Source of the DNA: Siphonodentalium dalli
Taxonomy: Eukaryota > Mollusca > Scaphopoda > Gadilida > Siphonodentaliidae
Direction of reading: 5' to 3'
DNA length: 64,000 nucleotides
Assembly (NCBI GenBank): GCA_032622095.1
Contig: CP136061.1
Coordinates: 253,775,582-253,839,581 of the forward strand
The translations under genes were made by a program, and so were the position numbers. Of this stretch, positions 32,278 through 43,539 are shown in pieces; positions within the stretch are counted from its first letter, which is position 1, and each line of letters opens with the position of its first letter. The notes beneath the pieces are model-generated. The model did not search any database, was not told where the DNA came from, and saw only the letters and a program-made list of their open reading frames with translations.

Positions 32278-35200
32278 TCCGTCACGCCGCACGGTCACAC
32301 CCGGATGCCCGTGCGGCGTAACCTTGACCTTTCAAATGACCTTGAACCTGTATATCGGTATCCGCTGGCCGATTTCCACCATTTTTGGGGTGAAGGTGTA
32401 GTTTGACCCGAGGAGTAACATGGGCCTATCCGTTTGCCCGTGCGGCGTAACCTTGGCCTTTCAATAAAATTGCTTTGCGCCTCAAACTACCCCCACACAC
32501 CAAATTGGGTGGAAATCGGCTCAGCGGATCCCGAGATATGAGTTGAAGGTCATGGGTTTGAAGGTCAATGTCACGTCGCACGGGCTCGAAAACGCCGCGA
32601 CGACCATTCCCGTGTGCTTTTACCCTTAGATTGGAAGTTTGGTCTCGATCGGTCTAGCCGTTTTCGAGTCTATAAAGGACAAACACATATATTTGTATAT
32701 AACATGTATACGAAGTCTCAAAATATATAATAGACTAGCCGATGAGCCCGACGTTGTCCGGGCTATTCAAACACAAAATTTCAAGTCGATAGCTCAACCC
32801 AGCCCGACGTTGTCCGGGCTATTCAAGAAAACCAAATTTCAAGTCGATAGCTCTACCCGTTTCCGAGTTCTCGTCTGCGCATGCGCGAAGCTGGCGTCGC
32901 ACGGGCTCGGCGACCCGATAAAATTCGTATCCGGGGCAAGATACATTCACATACCAAATTTCAAGTCGATAGCTCCACCGTTTCCGAGATCTCGTCTGCG
33001 CATGTGCGAAGCTGGCGTCGCACGGGCTCGGCGACCCGATACAATTCGTATCCGGGGCAAGATCCATTCACATAGCAAATTTCAAGTCGATAGCTATACC
33101 CGTTTCCGAGATCTCGTCTGCGCATGCGCGAAGCGGGTGCCGCACGGGCTCGCCAATACGACAACGTTCACCGCCTGGTCAAACTACACACACGTACCAA
33201 GTTTCGTCCCGATCGGTCGAGAATCGTAGATTTGTATAAATGACAGACAGACAGACAAACAAACAAACAAACAAACAAACAAACAGAGGTCTTCAAAATA
33301 TATATGAGACTAGCCGATGAGCCCGACGTTGTCTGGGCTATTCAAAAACCAAATTTCAAGTCGATAGCTCTACCCGTTTCAGATATCTCGTCTGCGCATG
33401 CGCGAAGCTGGCGTCGCACGGGCTCGGCGACCCGATCAAATTCGTATCCGGGGCAAGATACATTCACATACCAAATTTCAAGTCGATAGCTCCACCCGTT
33501 TCCGAGATCTCGTCTGCGCATGCGCGAAGCAGGCGTCGCACGGGCTCGGCGACCCGATAAAATTCGTATCCGGGGCAAGATACATTCACGTACCAAATTT
33601 CAAGTCGATAGCTCCACCCGTTTCCGAGATCTCGTCTGCGAATGCGCGAAGCTGACGTCGCACGGGCTCGGCGACCCGATAAAATTCGTATCCGGGGCAA
33701 GATACATTCACATACCAAATTTCAAGTTGATAGCTCCACCCGTTTCCGAGATCCCGTCTGTGCATGCGCGAAGCGGGCGCCGCACGGGCTCGCCAATACG
33801 ACAACGTCCACCGCCTGGTCAAACTACACACAAGTACCAAGTTTGTCCCGATCGGTCGAGAATCGTAGATTTGTATAAATGACATACAGACAGACAGACA
33901 TACAGACAGACAGAGGTCTTCAAAATATATATGAGACTAGCCGATGAGCCCGACGTTGTCCGGGCTATTCAAAAAACAAATTTCAAGTCGATAGCTCCAC
34001 CCGTTTCGTAGATCTGGTCTGCGCATGCGCGAATCTGGCGTCGCACGGGCTCGGCGACCCGATAAAATTCGTATCCGGGGCAAGATACATTCACATAGCA
34101 AATTTCAAGTCGATAGATCCACCCGTTTCAGATATCTCGTCTGCGAATAAGCGAAGCAGGCGTCGCACGGGCTCGGCGACCAGATAAAATTCGTACTCGG
34201 GGCAAGATACATTCACATACCAAATTTCAAGTCGATAGCTCCACCCGTTTCCGAGATCTCGTCTGCGCATGCGCGAAGCTGACGTCGCACGGGCTCGGCG
34301 ACCCGATAAAATTCGTATCCGGGGCAAGATACATTCACATACCAAATTTCAAGTCGATAGCTCAACCCGTTTCCGAGATCTCGTCTGTGCATGCGCGAAG
34401 CGGGCGCCGCACGGGCTCGCCAATACGACAACGTCCACCGCCTGGTCAAACTACACACAAGTACCAAGTTTCGTCCCGATCGGTCGAGAATCGTAGATTT
34501 GTATAAATGACATACAGACAGACAGACATACAGACAGACAGAGGTCTTCAAAATATACATGAGACTAGCCGATGAGCCCGACGTTGTCCGGGCTATTCAA
34601 AAACCAAATTTCAAGTCGATAGCTCCACCCGTTTCGGAGATCTGGTCTGCGCATGCGCGAAGCTGGCGTCGCACGGGCTCGGCGACCCGACAAAATTCGT
34701 ATCCGGGGCAAGATACATTTACATACCAAATTTCAAGTCGATAGCTCCACCCGTTTCCGAGATCTCGTCTGCGCATGCGCGAAGCTGGCGTCGCACGGAC
34801 TCGGCGACCCGATAAAATTCGTACTCGGGGCAAGATACATTCACATACCAAATTTCAAGTCGATAGCTCCACCCGTCCCGAGATCTCGTCTGCGCATGCG
34901 CTGCACTGGCGTCGCACGTGCTCGCCAATACGACAACGACCACCGCCTGGTCAAACTACACACACGTACCAAGTTTCGTCCCGATCGGTCGAGAATCGTA
35001 GATTTGTATTATTGACAGACAGACAGAGGTCTTCAAAATATATATGAGACTAGCCGATGAGTCCGACGTTGTCCGGGCTATTCAAAAACCAAATTTCAAG
35101 TCGATAGCTCTACCCAGCCCGACGTTGTCCGGGCTATTCAAAAACCAAATTTCAAGTCGATAGCTGTACCCATTTCCGAGATCTGGTCTGCGCATGCGCG

Positions 35201-35566
35201 AAGCTGGCGTCGCACGGGCTCGGCGACCGATAAAATTCGTATCTGGGGCAAGATACATTCACACACCAAATTTCAAGTCGATAGCTCCACCCGTTTCCGA
35301 GATATGGTCTGCGCATGCGCGAAGCTGGCGTCGCACGGGCTCGGCGAGCCGATAAAATTCGTATCCGGGGCAAGATACATTCAAATAGCAAATTTCAAGT
35401 CGATAGTTCAACCCGTTTCCGAGATCTCGTCTGCGCATGCGCTGCACGGGCGCCGCACGGGCTCGCCAATACGACAACGTCCACCGCCTGGTCAAACTAC
35501 ACACACTTACCAAGTTTCGTCCCGATCGGTCGAGCATCGTAGATTTGTCTAAATGACAAACATACA
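31246..35566 (+). repeat. Head-to-tail array of elements built from 122-bp units
   Basis: Each element starts CTAGCCGATGAGCCCGACG (31251, 31823, 32735, 33310, 33937, 34565, 35050). It continues with GTTGTCCGGGCTATTCAA, then one to four 122-bp units (TTTCAAGTCGATAGCTCCAC, GCGCATGCGCGAAGC, GGCGTCGCACGGGCTCGGCG, TCCGGGGCAAGATACATTCA). It ends with CCGCCTGGTCAAACTACACA, CCGATCGGTCGAGAATCGTA and a CAGA/CAAA microsatellite followed by AAAATATATATGAGA. Unit boundaries at 31397, 31519, 31940, 32062 confirm a 122-bp period. 122 is not a multiple of three, so the long arginine/serine-rich open frames drift between frames and are not taken as genes. A lone inverted element lies at 55158. Confidence 0.92.
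32278..33735 (+). repeat. Tandem duplication, unit 2 (~1.46 kb)
   Basis: Second copy of 30798-32277 in direct orientation. The junction at 32278 (GATAGCT|TCCGTCACG) joins the middle of a 122-bp unit to the start of the inverted 130-bp segment, which fixes the breakpoint. Confidence 0.9.
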
Positions 35567-35567
35567 A

Positions 35568-35614
35568 ACCTATGGTCGACTCGCATATATAAGAGAATGC
35601 ATTGGCACAGGGTA
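35568..35614 (+). mobile_element. Three-hairpin MITE fragment
   Basis: 47 bp (ACCTATGGTCGACTCGCATA … GCATTGGCACAGGGTA) from the right-hand palindrome, directly abutting the end of the 122-bp array. Confidence 0.8.
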
Positions 35615-36539
35615 TATGACTATCGCTTTCCCAAAATAGAGTATAGATGAACTTCGCGGTACACAACAACACATTTTAAAGATGTCAACGCAATCGACCA
35701 CCAAAGCTTCAACGTATATTATTTATATTTAAACCACATTATCACTATAACACAGAAACAGAATATCTACTTGAAGGATACATGTATATGATGAACTTCA
35801 GCTACCTGAAAACGATTCTTACTGACCTCATTATTACTTTTATAATAACGTTTCATTATATAATTTATTGTATATCACAGATGGTCACTAAGAATCTGTA
35901 CTTACTGGGGGATTGCCCGTCAAAATGGACTGGCCCGTCAAAATGGATTGCTCATACTTATCTTTCATCGGAGGCGCGTGGGAACACTTTATTGAACTAA
36001 AACTGTATTGTGTAATCCCACCTGCCACACATACATGTACATGTACATGCATGTAGATTTGGAATGCAACAAAATCAACATGTTATTTTATTACTCTATT
36101 TACTAACTGAAATAGATTCCATTTGGGAGCATTTATTCGGTGGCGCTATAGCCCTACATGTATATGAGCCTATGGCTTGGGAAAACTTTTTTTCACAGAA
36201 AAACTATATATTCCACTGGCACCCACATGCATGCATCCGCATATGGAATGCAACAAATTAACAAAATCAACTTAGGCCTAAAAAAAAGGACGTTTGTTTC
36301 CGCTAACCCGACCGACCCTATTTTAAACCCCTGACCCTAAACTATTTATTGCCATTGCACATGGAAAGGTGTCACAACATAAGATATTATTGAACTTTCC
36401 TGATTTATGTTCAAGTACAAACAGATGAGGCAGTTTCTGACTGACACCTGAAATAGGCCAACGTTCAACGGAGAAGTCTGAACAATGTAATCCTATATTC
36501 AAAAACGAAGAACAACTTTCTTTGTTGCAGTGACAGCTA
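35615..36539. other. No gene recognised
   Basis: Short open frames on the plus strand (35782-36000, 36064-36261) have no recognisable domain. A small run of TACATG repeats lies near 36030-36050. Confidence 0.5.
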
Positions 36540-37125
36540 AGTTTGTGAAAGCCGTACTTCTAAAGGTGTTTCAGTCACACTCGACATTACACCCATCGAT
36601 TTGTTGCAAACTATCGCGGCGAGAATCGCTAGAATTCTGAACCAAAGCACCACTGTGCTTCATAATCCGACCAACAACGCCGCCAATAGCTTTTGAGTTG
36701 CCAATGTAAATTACATACAAATTAAGTATATTCCGTGAACGTACCCCGATCGTAACTCTGATCGCAGGCAGGCTGTAAATTGGATCCAATTCAAATATAT
36801 TCATTGAACGTATCCGTGCATTATACAGCATGAACATTGGAACTTTACGCTGAGAATTCCATAGGAAATATATCCTCCACTTATTCCCAAATTGGGTTGA
36901 CGTCTCAACTCGAAATTGATACCGGAACTATTTTAATAGTTTGTTCTGTGCATCGCAGCGAGACAGACAATGACATATGGTGCATAATAATCATCAGATA
37001 ACAACTTCATCAGTATACATCAATACACTATAGCGGAACAAAATTATCATTGGGCTTGAAACGACATCCGAAAGTCTCATATCTTCTCTATTATTCGATA
37101 TAAAACTCTGTCGTAATGTTTACAC
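36540..37125. repeat. GPCR module B, downstream flank
   Basis: Corresponds to 6640-7140 downstream of copy A (TATTCCGTGAACGTACC, CTCCACTTATTCCCAAATTG, GACGTCTCAACTCGAAATTG, TTGGGCTTGAAACGA). Confidence 0.6.
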
Positions 37126-37569
37126 TTGCCATCATTTAGTTTTGTTGTCGTCTCAGGATGCAGATGTAATTCACTCATTGGTTGGTCCGCTTGTTGTTTG
37201 CTAAACCGTGTTATCGAGTGTGGACATATTTGTAACGTTTGTGAACTCCAACTCCAAGTCGTTTCGCCTTCAAGCGTTGACGATAAGGGATCAAATCCAC
37301 ATGTCTCCATCGTGGACTTTGAAACTCGAAATCCGTTATCTGGTGGAGTTGACAGTTACTCGTCGATGGCCGGTGGTTTGCCGCACATGGTCGACGAGTT
37401 TATCAGCCATTGCAATCACTGTTAGATTAGCTGCAAGTGTGCGGATTTCCTCCACCACCAAAACTGGCAATGTTTCGATGTGGCCTTAGTTGCTGAAAGC
37501 GACATTAAACACAATAAATCAATCAATCATGTAACGTTTGTGAAAAACTTAAAGCAGGAATTACGGTGG
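37126..37569 (-). pseudogene. GPCR module B, second C-terminus, broken by two insertions
   Basis: The partial copy seen behind A and C is here in three pieces: 37150-37245 (TCACTCATTGGTTGGTCCGC, GAGTGTGGACATATTTG), 37530-37569 (AAACTTAAAGCAGGAATTAC) and, past the TTAA element, from 38098 (ATACCTTCG…). Removing the SINE-like insert and the TTAA element restores a sequence collinear with module C at 17000-17150. Confidence 0.65.
37246..37529 (+). mobile_element. SINE/LINE-derived insertion with 15-bp target duplication and (AATC)n tail
   Basis: 284 bp flanked by TGTAACGTTTGTGAA at 37231-37245 and at 37530-37544. It ends ACATTAAACACAATAAATCA followed by ATCAATCA, a simple-repeat tail. The 5' part has GGGATCAAATCCAC, somewhat like a Pol III B box, but no convincing A box. 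Length, tail and 15-bp duplication indicate LINE-mediated retrotransposition, as a SINE or a 5'-truncated LINE. Confidence 0.78.
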
Positions 37570-38097
37570 TTAAAGATGGATTATCTCTTTAAATAACAAA
37601 TTTTAAATAGTTGCGTGTGTATAAAATAATAGATATGAACTGAAGACCTATGTCCGGAAAAGCTTCTATCAATTAATATTGATTTTATTTCGAATATTAA
37701 ATCGGGCCCATTTATGTTACTATTTTTAGAACCGACCATTCGGATGAGACCGTATTGCGATATAGAGCACTGGGCTGTTCCTACGGCTACGCAACGAATG
37801 TCAAATGTCACAGATTGGTTGTTTGTACTGTTTTGTTCCACAGATATAAGCGATAATGAGTATAATTAACGTTTATTTGTGACAATATTGTACAATATAA
37901 TTTCTGGTCTCAGTTAACAGTAACCACTATTGTTCGTTAGCTGAACAAACACACCTTTTTAGACCAGAAAATATTCGAAATAAAATAAATATTAATCGAT
38001 AGAAGCATTTCCGGACAGGAGTCTTCGATTCAAATCTAATATTTTATACCCCGGTAACTATATAATACATGTTTACAAAGAGATAATCCACCTTTAA
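37570..38097. mobile_element. TTAA-target MITE with ~130-bp inverted ends, copy 1
   Basis: TTAA occurs at both edges (37570-37573, 38094-38097). The arms are inverted: AGATGGATTATCTCTTT at the left, AAAGAGATAATCCACCT at the right, extending through GTCCGGAAAAGC and ATTTCGAATATT. A second copy lies at 53813-54340. A TTAA target is typical of piggyBac and Kolobok elements. The interior has no transposase. It sits at the stop codon of GPCR copy B. Confidence 0.82.
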
Positions 38098-39229
38098 TAT
38101 ACCTTCGTTGTTGTGTATTCTGGATGATTGATATTATTGCCGTCCGGTAGTCTGACTCCTGGATCCGGTTGTGACGCACTCGTTGGTTGTGGTTGGTCAG
38201 TGTGTGTGCTCAGACTAAGTGACTCCACAGTTCTCGAGTGTGGACATCTTTGTTTCAGAACACGCCAAAGTTCGGCTCTGAATTTCTGACCACTTATAAC
38301 ATACGTGTACACATTCAAGCAATTATTAGCCCTGTTCAGTGTAATAAGAATACCAGCAGCAGTGGTCTCGTAAAAAATTTAATCTGCTATGCTGATTGCC
38401 GTTGTTAAGACCAGTGGTGTTGTTGTCACCAGGAGCTGAAAACTTGCTGCTATTAGCATCAATGAAGTCGATGATATGGCTTTGTTTCCTTGTCTTCCTT
38501 GGTCGCTTCTCCCAGTGAAATATTTCAAGGCTCTTTTCGTTTTCCTGATATGAAAAATGAGTAGAGTGTTGTAGGATGCGATAATGATGACTGGAACAAT
38601 TGAATACTTGACAACATCCAACCAAAACCAGTCGTTGACTACAAACCAGACATACTCTGTCGGTCCAGTAGGGACGCAAGTCCCCAATTGATTATCAGTA
38701 TCCGTTGATAATTGTAGTCCATACATAAGGTGACAATTCGCCAGCAGACTTCCAATTACAACGAGCACAATTCCGCTAAAAACTGACTTCTTGCTGGAAA
38801 AGAAGGAGCTCTTCAGATGACAACTCACGTGTATAGTTCTATCGACAGTCAGTATAACGAGGATCCAGTTGCAGAGATCGGCAGAAGAATAGCTCAGAAA
38901 TGTGTATGCTTTACAAGATGCGTCATTCACGGTAAGTATGTTCCTGGGGCTATTCTGTTGATCGCATGGCGTACCAAATTAATGTACAGTACAACAAGGT
39001 CTGCTATCGCCAATGCCATAAACAGCAACGAGGACCGTTTTACTCTCATCGTCGTACGAGAAAATACAATTAATATCAAAACATTTCCGATAGTTCCAAC
39101 GCATAGAAGTAGTAATTGAATAATTCCAGCAGTCACTTGTTTGGTTTCTGTGGTTGTAACGTTGGTGGTTGAATTCTCGGCAGACGACAGTTGACTTTCC
39201 ATGGCTGTGTTTCTCATCGAAGGTTCCAT
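38094..39229 (-). pseudogene. GPCR copy B, pseudogene with a frameshift and a nonsense codon
   Basis: The paralogue closest to copy A. It starts at 39229 with MEPSMRNTAMES and reads through TM1 and TM2 (MALAIADLVVLY). The first lesion is a one-base deletion in extracellular loop 1 (around 38935-38945, before the SDASC segment), which shifts the frame. From there it continues in the second frame (DASCKAYTFLSYSS, VDRTIHVSCH, TM4, CVPTGPTEY, TM5, TM6 ending VLTTAISIAD). The second lesion is an in-frame TAA at the start of the third extracellular loop (about 38380), where copy A has S. The remaining frame continues FYETTAAGILITLNRANNCL, TM7 NVYTYVISG and helix 8 KFRAELWRVLKQRC, to a stop at 38094-38096 supplied by the TTAA target of the adjacent MITE. 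Confidence 0.88.
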
Positions 39230-39600
39230 TTTACCCCCACGAACCTAGTATTTAAGCCGTTTCGGGACCAGACGGAATCGAATCAAATTGGCACTCACCA
39301 ATACCATGGCGCTAATTATATATAGAATGAAATGTGCTTGTACGTTGAGAGGTGGGTACGGGAAATGACTGCATTAAAATTGATTGACTCTAACTGTGTA
39401 GATCCGCCTCCCACCCACTCCATCTGAACAAACATCCAAATGCGCACACCACTTATGCTCATCAGTCTGCATTTATTCTATTCATAAAGGAATTTCATAA
39501 ATCAATTATTCAACATTTTAAACGGCCTGTGGTTAATCCCACTGTATACAATAAGTGCACGTGTTTCAGGGTAGTTATTATACTGGTCGCATAATTATGA
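39230..39600. promoter_or_regulatory. GPCR copy B upstream flank
   Basis: Matches 8469-8815 upstream of copy A. It would contain the former promoter of this copy. Confidence 0.45.
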
Positions 39601-40411
39601 GAATCAGAAGACAAAGCCATCCACGTTTTACTGAAAAATTACCCCGGTGCCAATTTGATTCAGATCATTCTGGTCATACAGAAGGCATACACACCGAGAA
39701 CTGACCAGATGTACACATAGTCTGGTCGATAAAAGGTTTGACCTGGAACAAATTTGGACTAAGTTGGTTTGTATACCATTTTGAAGAGGAATATATCCTC
39801 TATAACATATCCGAAATCCGCTAAAATCCGCTTTGAGCATTTTTTGTAATTCAAGATGGCGTCCAAGATGGAACTATGGAACTATGTTTGGTATCAAAGA
39901 TGTTTAATGTTACATGTGTCACACTTAGGTTTTTTAGACAAAATTACTCAAGATGGCTTCCAAAATGGCAACCAAATTTGGTAAACATTATTATATACAT
40001 ATACATATGTGTATATATGTGGTGTATATGTATACATAATCAATTGTGACTCACATGATACTTAATCAACTAATTGTTCTATTCTGGATGTCCCGGTACC
40101 CTACAAGGCATTACATGTTAATTTTGAGGAATGCAAATATGGATTTTGCCAAAAAACTTCCTTGTTTTTGAACGGAAATGGGCAGAACGTTGAAACGGAA
40201 CAGAGAGGGATCATATTATGTGGCTATTCTGGCCCATTAGTATCAACATTAATCAACTTAATACAGTGTGTATGTTTGTTGACCGTGTGGTCATATGCGA
40301 GTTGAGTAGGTATACATGGAATTATTGTATTCACGAATGATGTGAATGATGTGAACAATGTGTGACTATATGGTCATGGATGGGGTGTCCATTGTGAGAT
40401 GTATAGGTATT

Positions 40412-41400
40412 TAATTACAACTACTTTCGTTTTCGTCGAAATGCGGGCATTTGATTGGTCGAGAGGCTACCGCGTGACCCGCGTCTATCAGTGCATAGAC
40501 TTTGCAGTAGACGAGTCACATCGCGTAGTGACACTTTAAGAAAATTGGGCGAGTCTATTACCATCGCCTCACACGACGTCCCCGGTTAACGCAAAAGCGC
40601 GGAACGAGAATTTCATTAGAATTTCAGTGAAAAAACAACTCGAAAACTCAATGTTAGAAACATTGAACAAGTAGTCTATGTCTATATTCCATGTTTCTGC
40701 TTCTTATCTACACTATACTATACTTATGTCTGTTCATTTCAGCCGTATTCATGTTTTTGTAAAGCACGATTGAACACTCAAAGTTCGTGCCGCGTTTTTT
40801 ATTTGTCTAATTTTCGAAAAAGCGTCTATGACAACGTGTATAGTTACTGCTGTGAACACAACTTATCATAAATCAGGCTGATCAACATGGCAAAATTTAT
40901 TGGAAATAAATAAAATGTGTTACCCGATTACAACCCTTTAAAAAAAATTCAGCTTTATTACAATGCTAATGACATGACATTTGTCACGAGCACATTATAT
41001 ATGATCAGGGCATTTGTTTACAAATTACATCGGCCATGAACGGACTGGAGTCTGGACTGGTCTGGAGTTAATAATTTTACCGGAGATCGCGGATTCGACT
41101 CTGTGTGTTTTGATAATTATTGGGTTGTTGTTGAGTCATTTTAAACGTAAATCGTAGCCAAACAAGTAGTGCTTTTTATCATGGATTGTTCATTGCTGAA
41201 CATTGAAGTTGAAGTGTAAATATTTATTTTCTGAAAGTTTGCTTGACGAAGTTGCTCGTTGACAATTTCGGCCAATTTATTTTCGGCCCATCAACCAAAT
41301 TTTTAGATCGTCCAACGGAAAATCATGTTTTGGCAATTAATTTTCTGAGATGGATTAATAGTAGATAGCTGAAAATAAAGTGTTATAGTTGTAATTATAA
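40412..41400. other. Non-repeat segment inside the FB2 loop
   Basis: Bounded by TAATTACAACTA at 40412-40423 and its complement TAGTTGTAATTA at 41386-41397, which suggests a ~1-kb inserted element with short inverted ends. No target-site duplication and no coding sequence were found. Confidence 0.35.
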
Positions 41401-41402
41401 GC

Positions 41403-41558
41403 CATCAACGTCGTTTTTCGGTTGATCTATGAGCGTATAGACCGATCAGTAGACGAATAACATACTTAGTATAATCCGCTTCGCGGAATTATACAGTATG
41501 GTATTCGTCTACTGATCGGTCTATACGCTCATAGATCAACCGAAAAACGACGTTGATG
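41403..41558. repeat. Long palindrome (stem ~64 bp)
   Basis: CATCAACGTCGTTTTTCGGT at the left and its complement at the right (ending CGACGTTGATG), with only a base or two of mismatch over the arm. The loop includes a second small inverted segment (TAATCCGCTTCGCGGAATTA). It lies at the edge of the resumed minisatellite. It would form a strong cruciform or hairpin. Confidence 0.9.
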
Positions 41559-43539
41559 ACATATATAAGGAGTAGCCGTATGGTGATGTGTGATGTGGAC
41601 ATGTTTACATTGAGTGGCTGTCTGGTCATTGGAGTGGTGTATGGACATAACGAGAGCAGCTACACTGTCCTGTATGTATATATGGAGTGAGTGTGTGGTC
41701 AGGGGTGGGCTGTACAGGTGTACATTGGGTGGCTGTATTGTCATGGTTGTGTGTATATGTATACATATGTTGGATGTATGGTAATGGATGGGTGTATGTA
41801 TAAATAGGGTGTTGTTGTATGGTTATGGGCAATGTGTATATGTGTATATGGAATGACTGCACGGTCATTGTTGAAGTGTATATGCGCACCTGAAGAACAC
41901 TTTGATGGCCATTGGTGGCTAGTGTATATAGAGAGTGACCGCATGGTGATGGTGGGATGTATATGTTTATATGTAGGGCCTATTGTATTGTCATTAGTGG
42001 TGTGTACAAGCATACAGTGAATAGCTGAATGCTCGTGGAACCGGTGTATAAGTATACAGCGAGTGGCTGAATTGGCACCTTTGAGCTGTATATGCAAGTC
42101 TGAAGTGCACGAATTGCCGTGTGTGCGGGGTATTGGTATATCTAGAAGGGGTGTATGGCCATTGATGAGGTATATATATATACCTGGAGTGACGCTGTGG
42201 TCATGGGTGAGGTGAATATGTATATCATGAGTGACTATATGGCCATGGCACGGCCAATATGTATACAGGGATTGACAGTATGGCAAAAGTAATGGTGGGG
42301 TGAATTGATATACAAGGAGTGACTATGATCACGAATGTGGTTTATGCGTATACAGCGAGAGGCTGAATTGTCATGGGTCAGGTGTATATGCAAGTCTGGA
42401 GTGTATGAATGGCCGTGTGCGCGGTACGGGACATTGGTATATCTAGAAGGTATGTAAGGCCATTGGTGGGGTCTATATGTATATACATGGAGTGACTCTG
42501 AGGTTTTGGGTTGGTGTATATGTATATCTTGGGTGGCTATATGACCACGGTTGTCTCAAATATGCATATATACAGGGAGTGAGACTGTATGACCACTGGT
42601 GAGACAAATAGGTATACAAGAAGTGATGTATGATCATGGATGTAGCGAACAGGTATACCAGGAGTGACTGTATGGTCATCTGTGTATTTGTGGCTATATA
42701 GATATGCATGTGGCAAATAAATATACATGGAGTGACGAATGTATGGCCTATGGTGAGGCGAATAGGTATACAAGACTGAAGAGGTTACTTTGTGTTCATG
42801 TATGTAGTGAATATATATGCAGGTCGTGTGAGGTGTATGTGTATACCTGGTGTGTCTGCATTGTTATTCACGGCTATAAGGCCGTGCGTTGGTGTATGGG
42901 TAAACCCAAGTGTGGCTGAATGGTAATGGGTGATGTGTATGTATATACAGCGAGTGGCACATGGCCATTTATGTGGTGTCAATGTATATATGGAGTGACT
43001 GCATGCTCATGTTTGATGTGTACCGGTGCACCTTTGGATAACTATCTCTTTCCACAATAACTCAAGGAAATGTTAATCGATAGAGGTAATATCAGAGTGT
43101 TCTCAACATTAATTGTGTTTTATATGCAATGTGAAGAAAACGGGTTTCCTGAAAAAAATAGTTTATAAGTTAATCAATTGATGCTAATTGGCCAGAGAAG
43201 TCACATAATATGACCCATTTCAGTTCAGTTTCAACGTTATGTCAGTTTCCGTTAAAACACATGGACAGAATCCCAAAAGAGGTGTTCGGCAAAATCCATA
43301 CTGCATCCCTTAAAATGAATTTGTCGTGCCTCATAAGGTGCTGGGACTACCAAACTATAAGATTTAGTTGTCAGTTGATTAAGTAGCATGTTTAATAACC
43401 AAGTGAGTCACAATTTGCTACCATTTCGGAACAGTAGAGAATAATGTTCGGAATATAAACTTTTTACCAAATTTGGTTGCCATTTTGCAAGTCATCTTGA
43501 GTAATATTGTCTAAAACACCACGCTATGACACATTTAAG

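Larger units (their letters stand above)
40260..43030. repeat. Degenerate ~60-bp minisatellite forming the FB2 loop
   Basis: Units of about 57-60 bp around GGAGTGACTGTATGGTCATG and GGTGTATATGTATACA run from about 41560 to 43030, with weaker related units at 40260-40410. The gap between (40412-41558) is unrelated sequence with a long palindrome at its end, so the array was probably interrupted by an insertion. The 181-codon minus-strand frame (41741-42286) is rich in Thr, His and Tyr and follows the repeat, so it is not called as a gene. Confidence 0.8.

Noticed and set aside
31155-35672. Many 60-196-codon open frames rich in R, S and A
   Set aside because: They follow the 122-bp period (not divisible by three) on both strands and are products of the repeat.
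37281-37310. tRNA gene (B-box-like GGGATCAAATCC)
   Set aside because: No cloverleaf or A box could be formed; it lies within a retrotransposed insert.
41741-42286. 181-codon open frame on the minus strand
   Set aside because: Low-complexity Thr/His/Tyr peptide generated by the 60-bp minisatellite.
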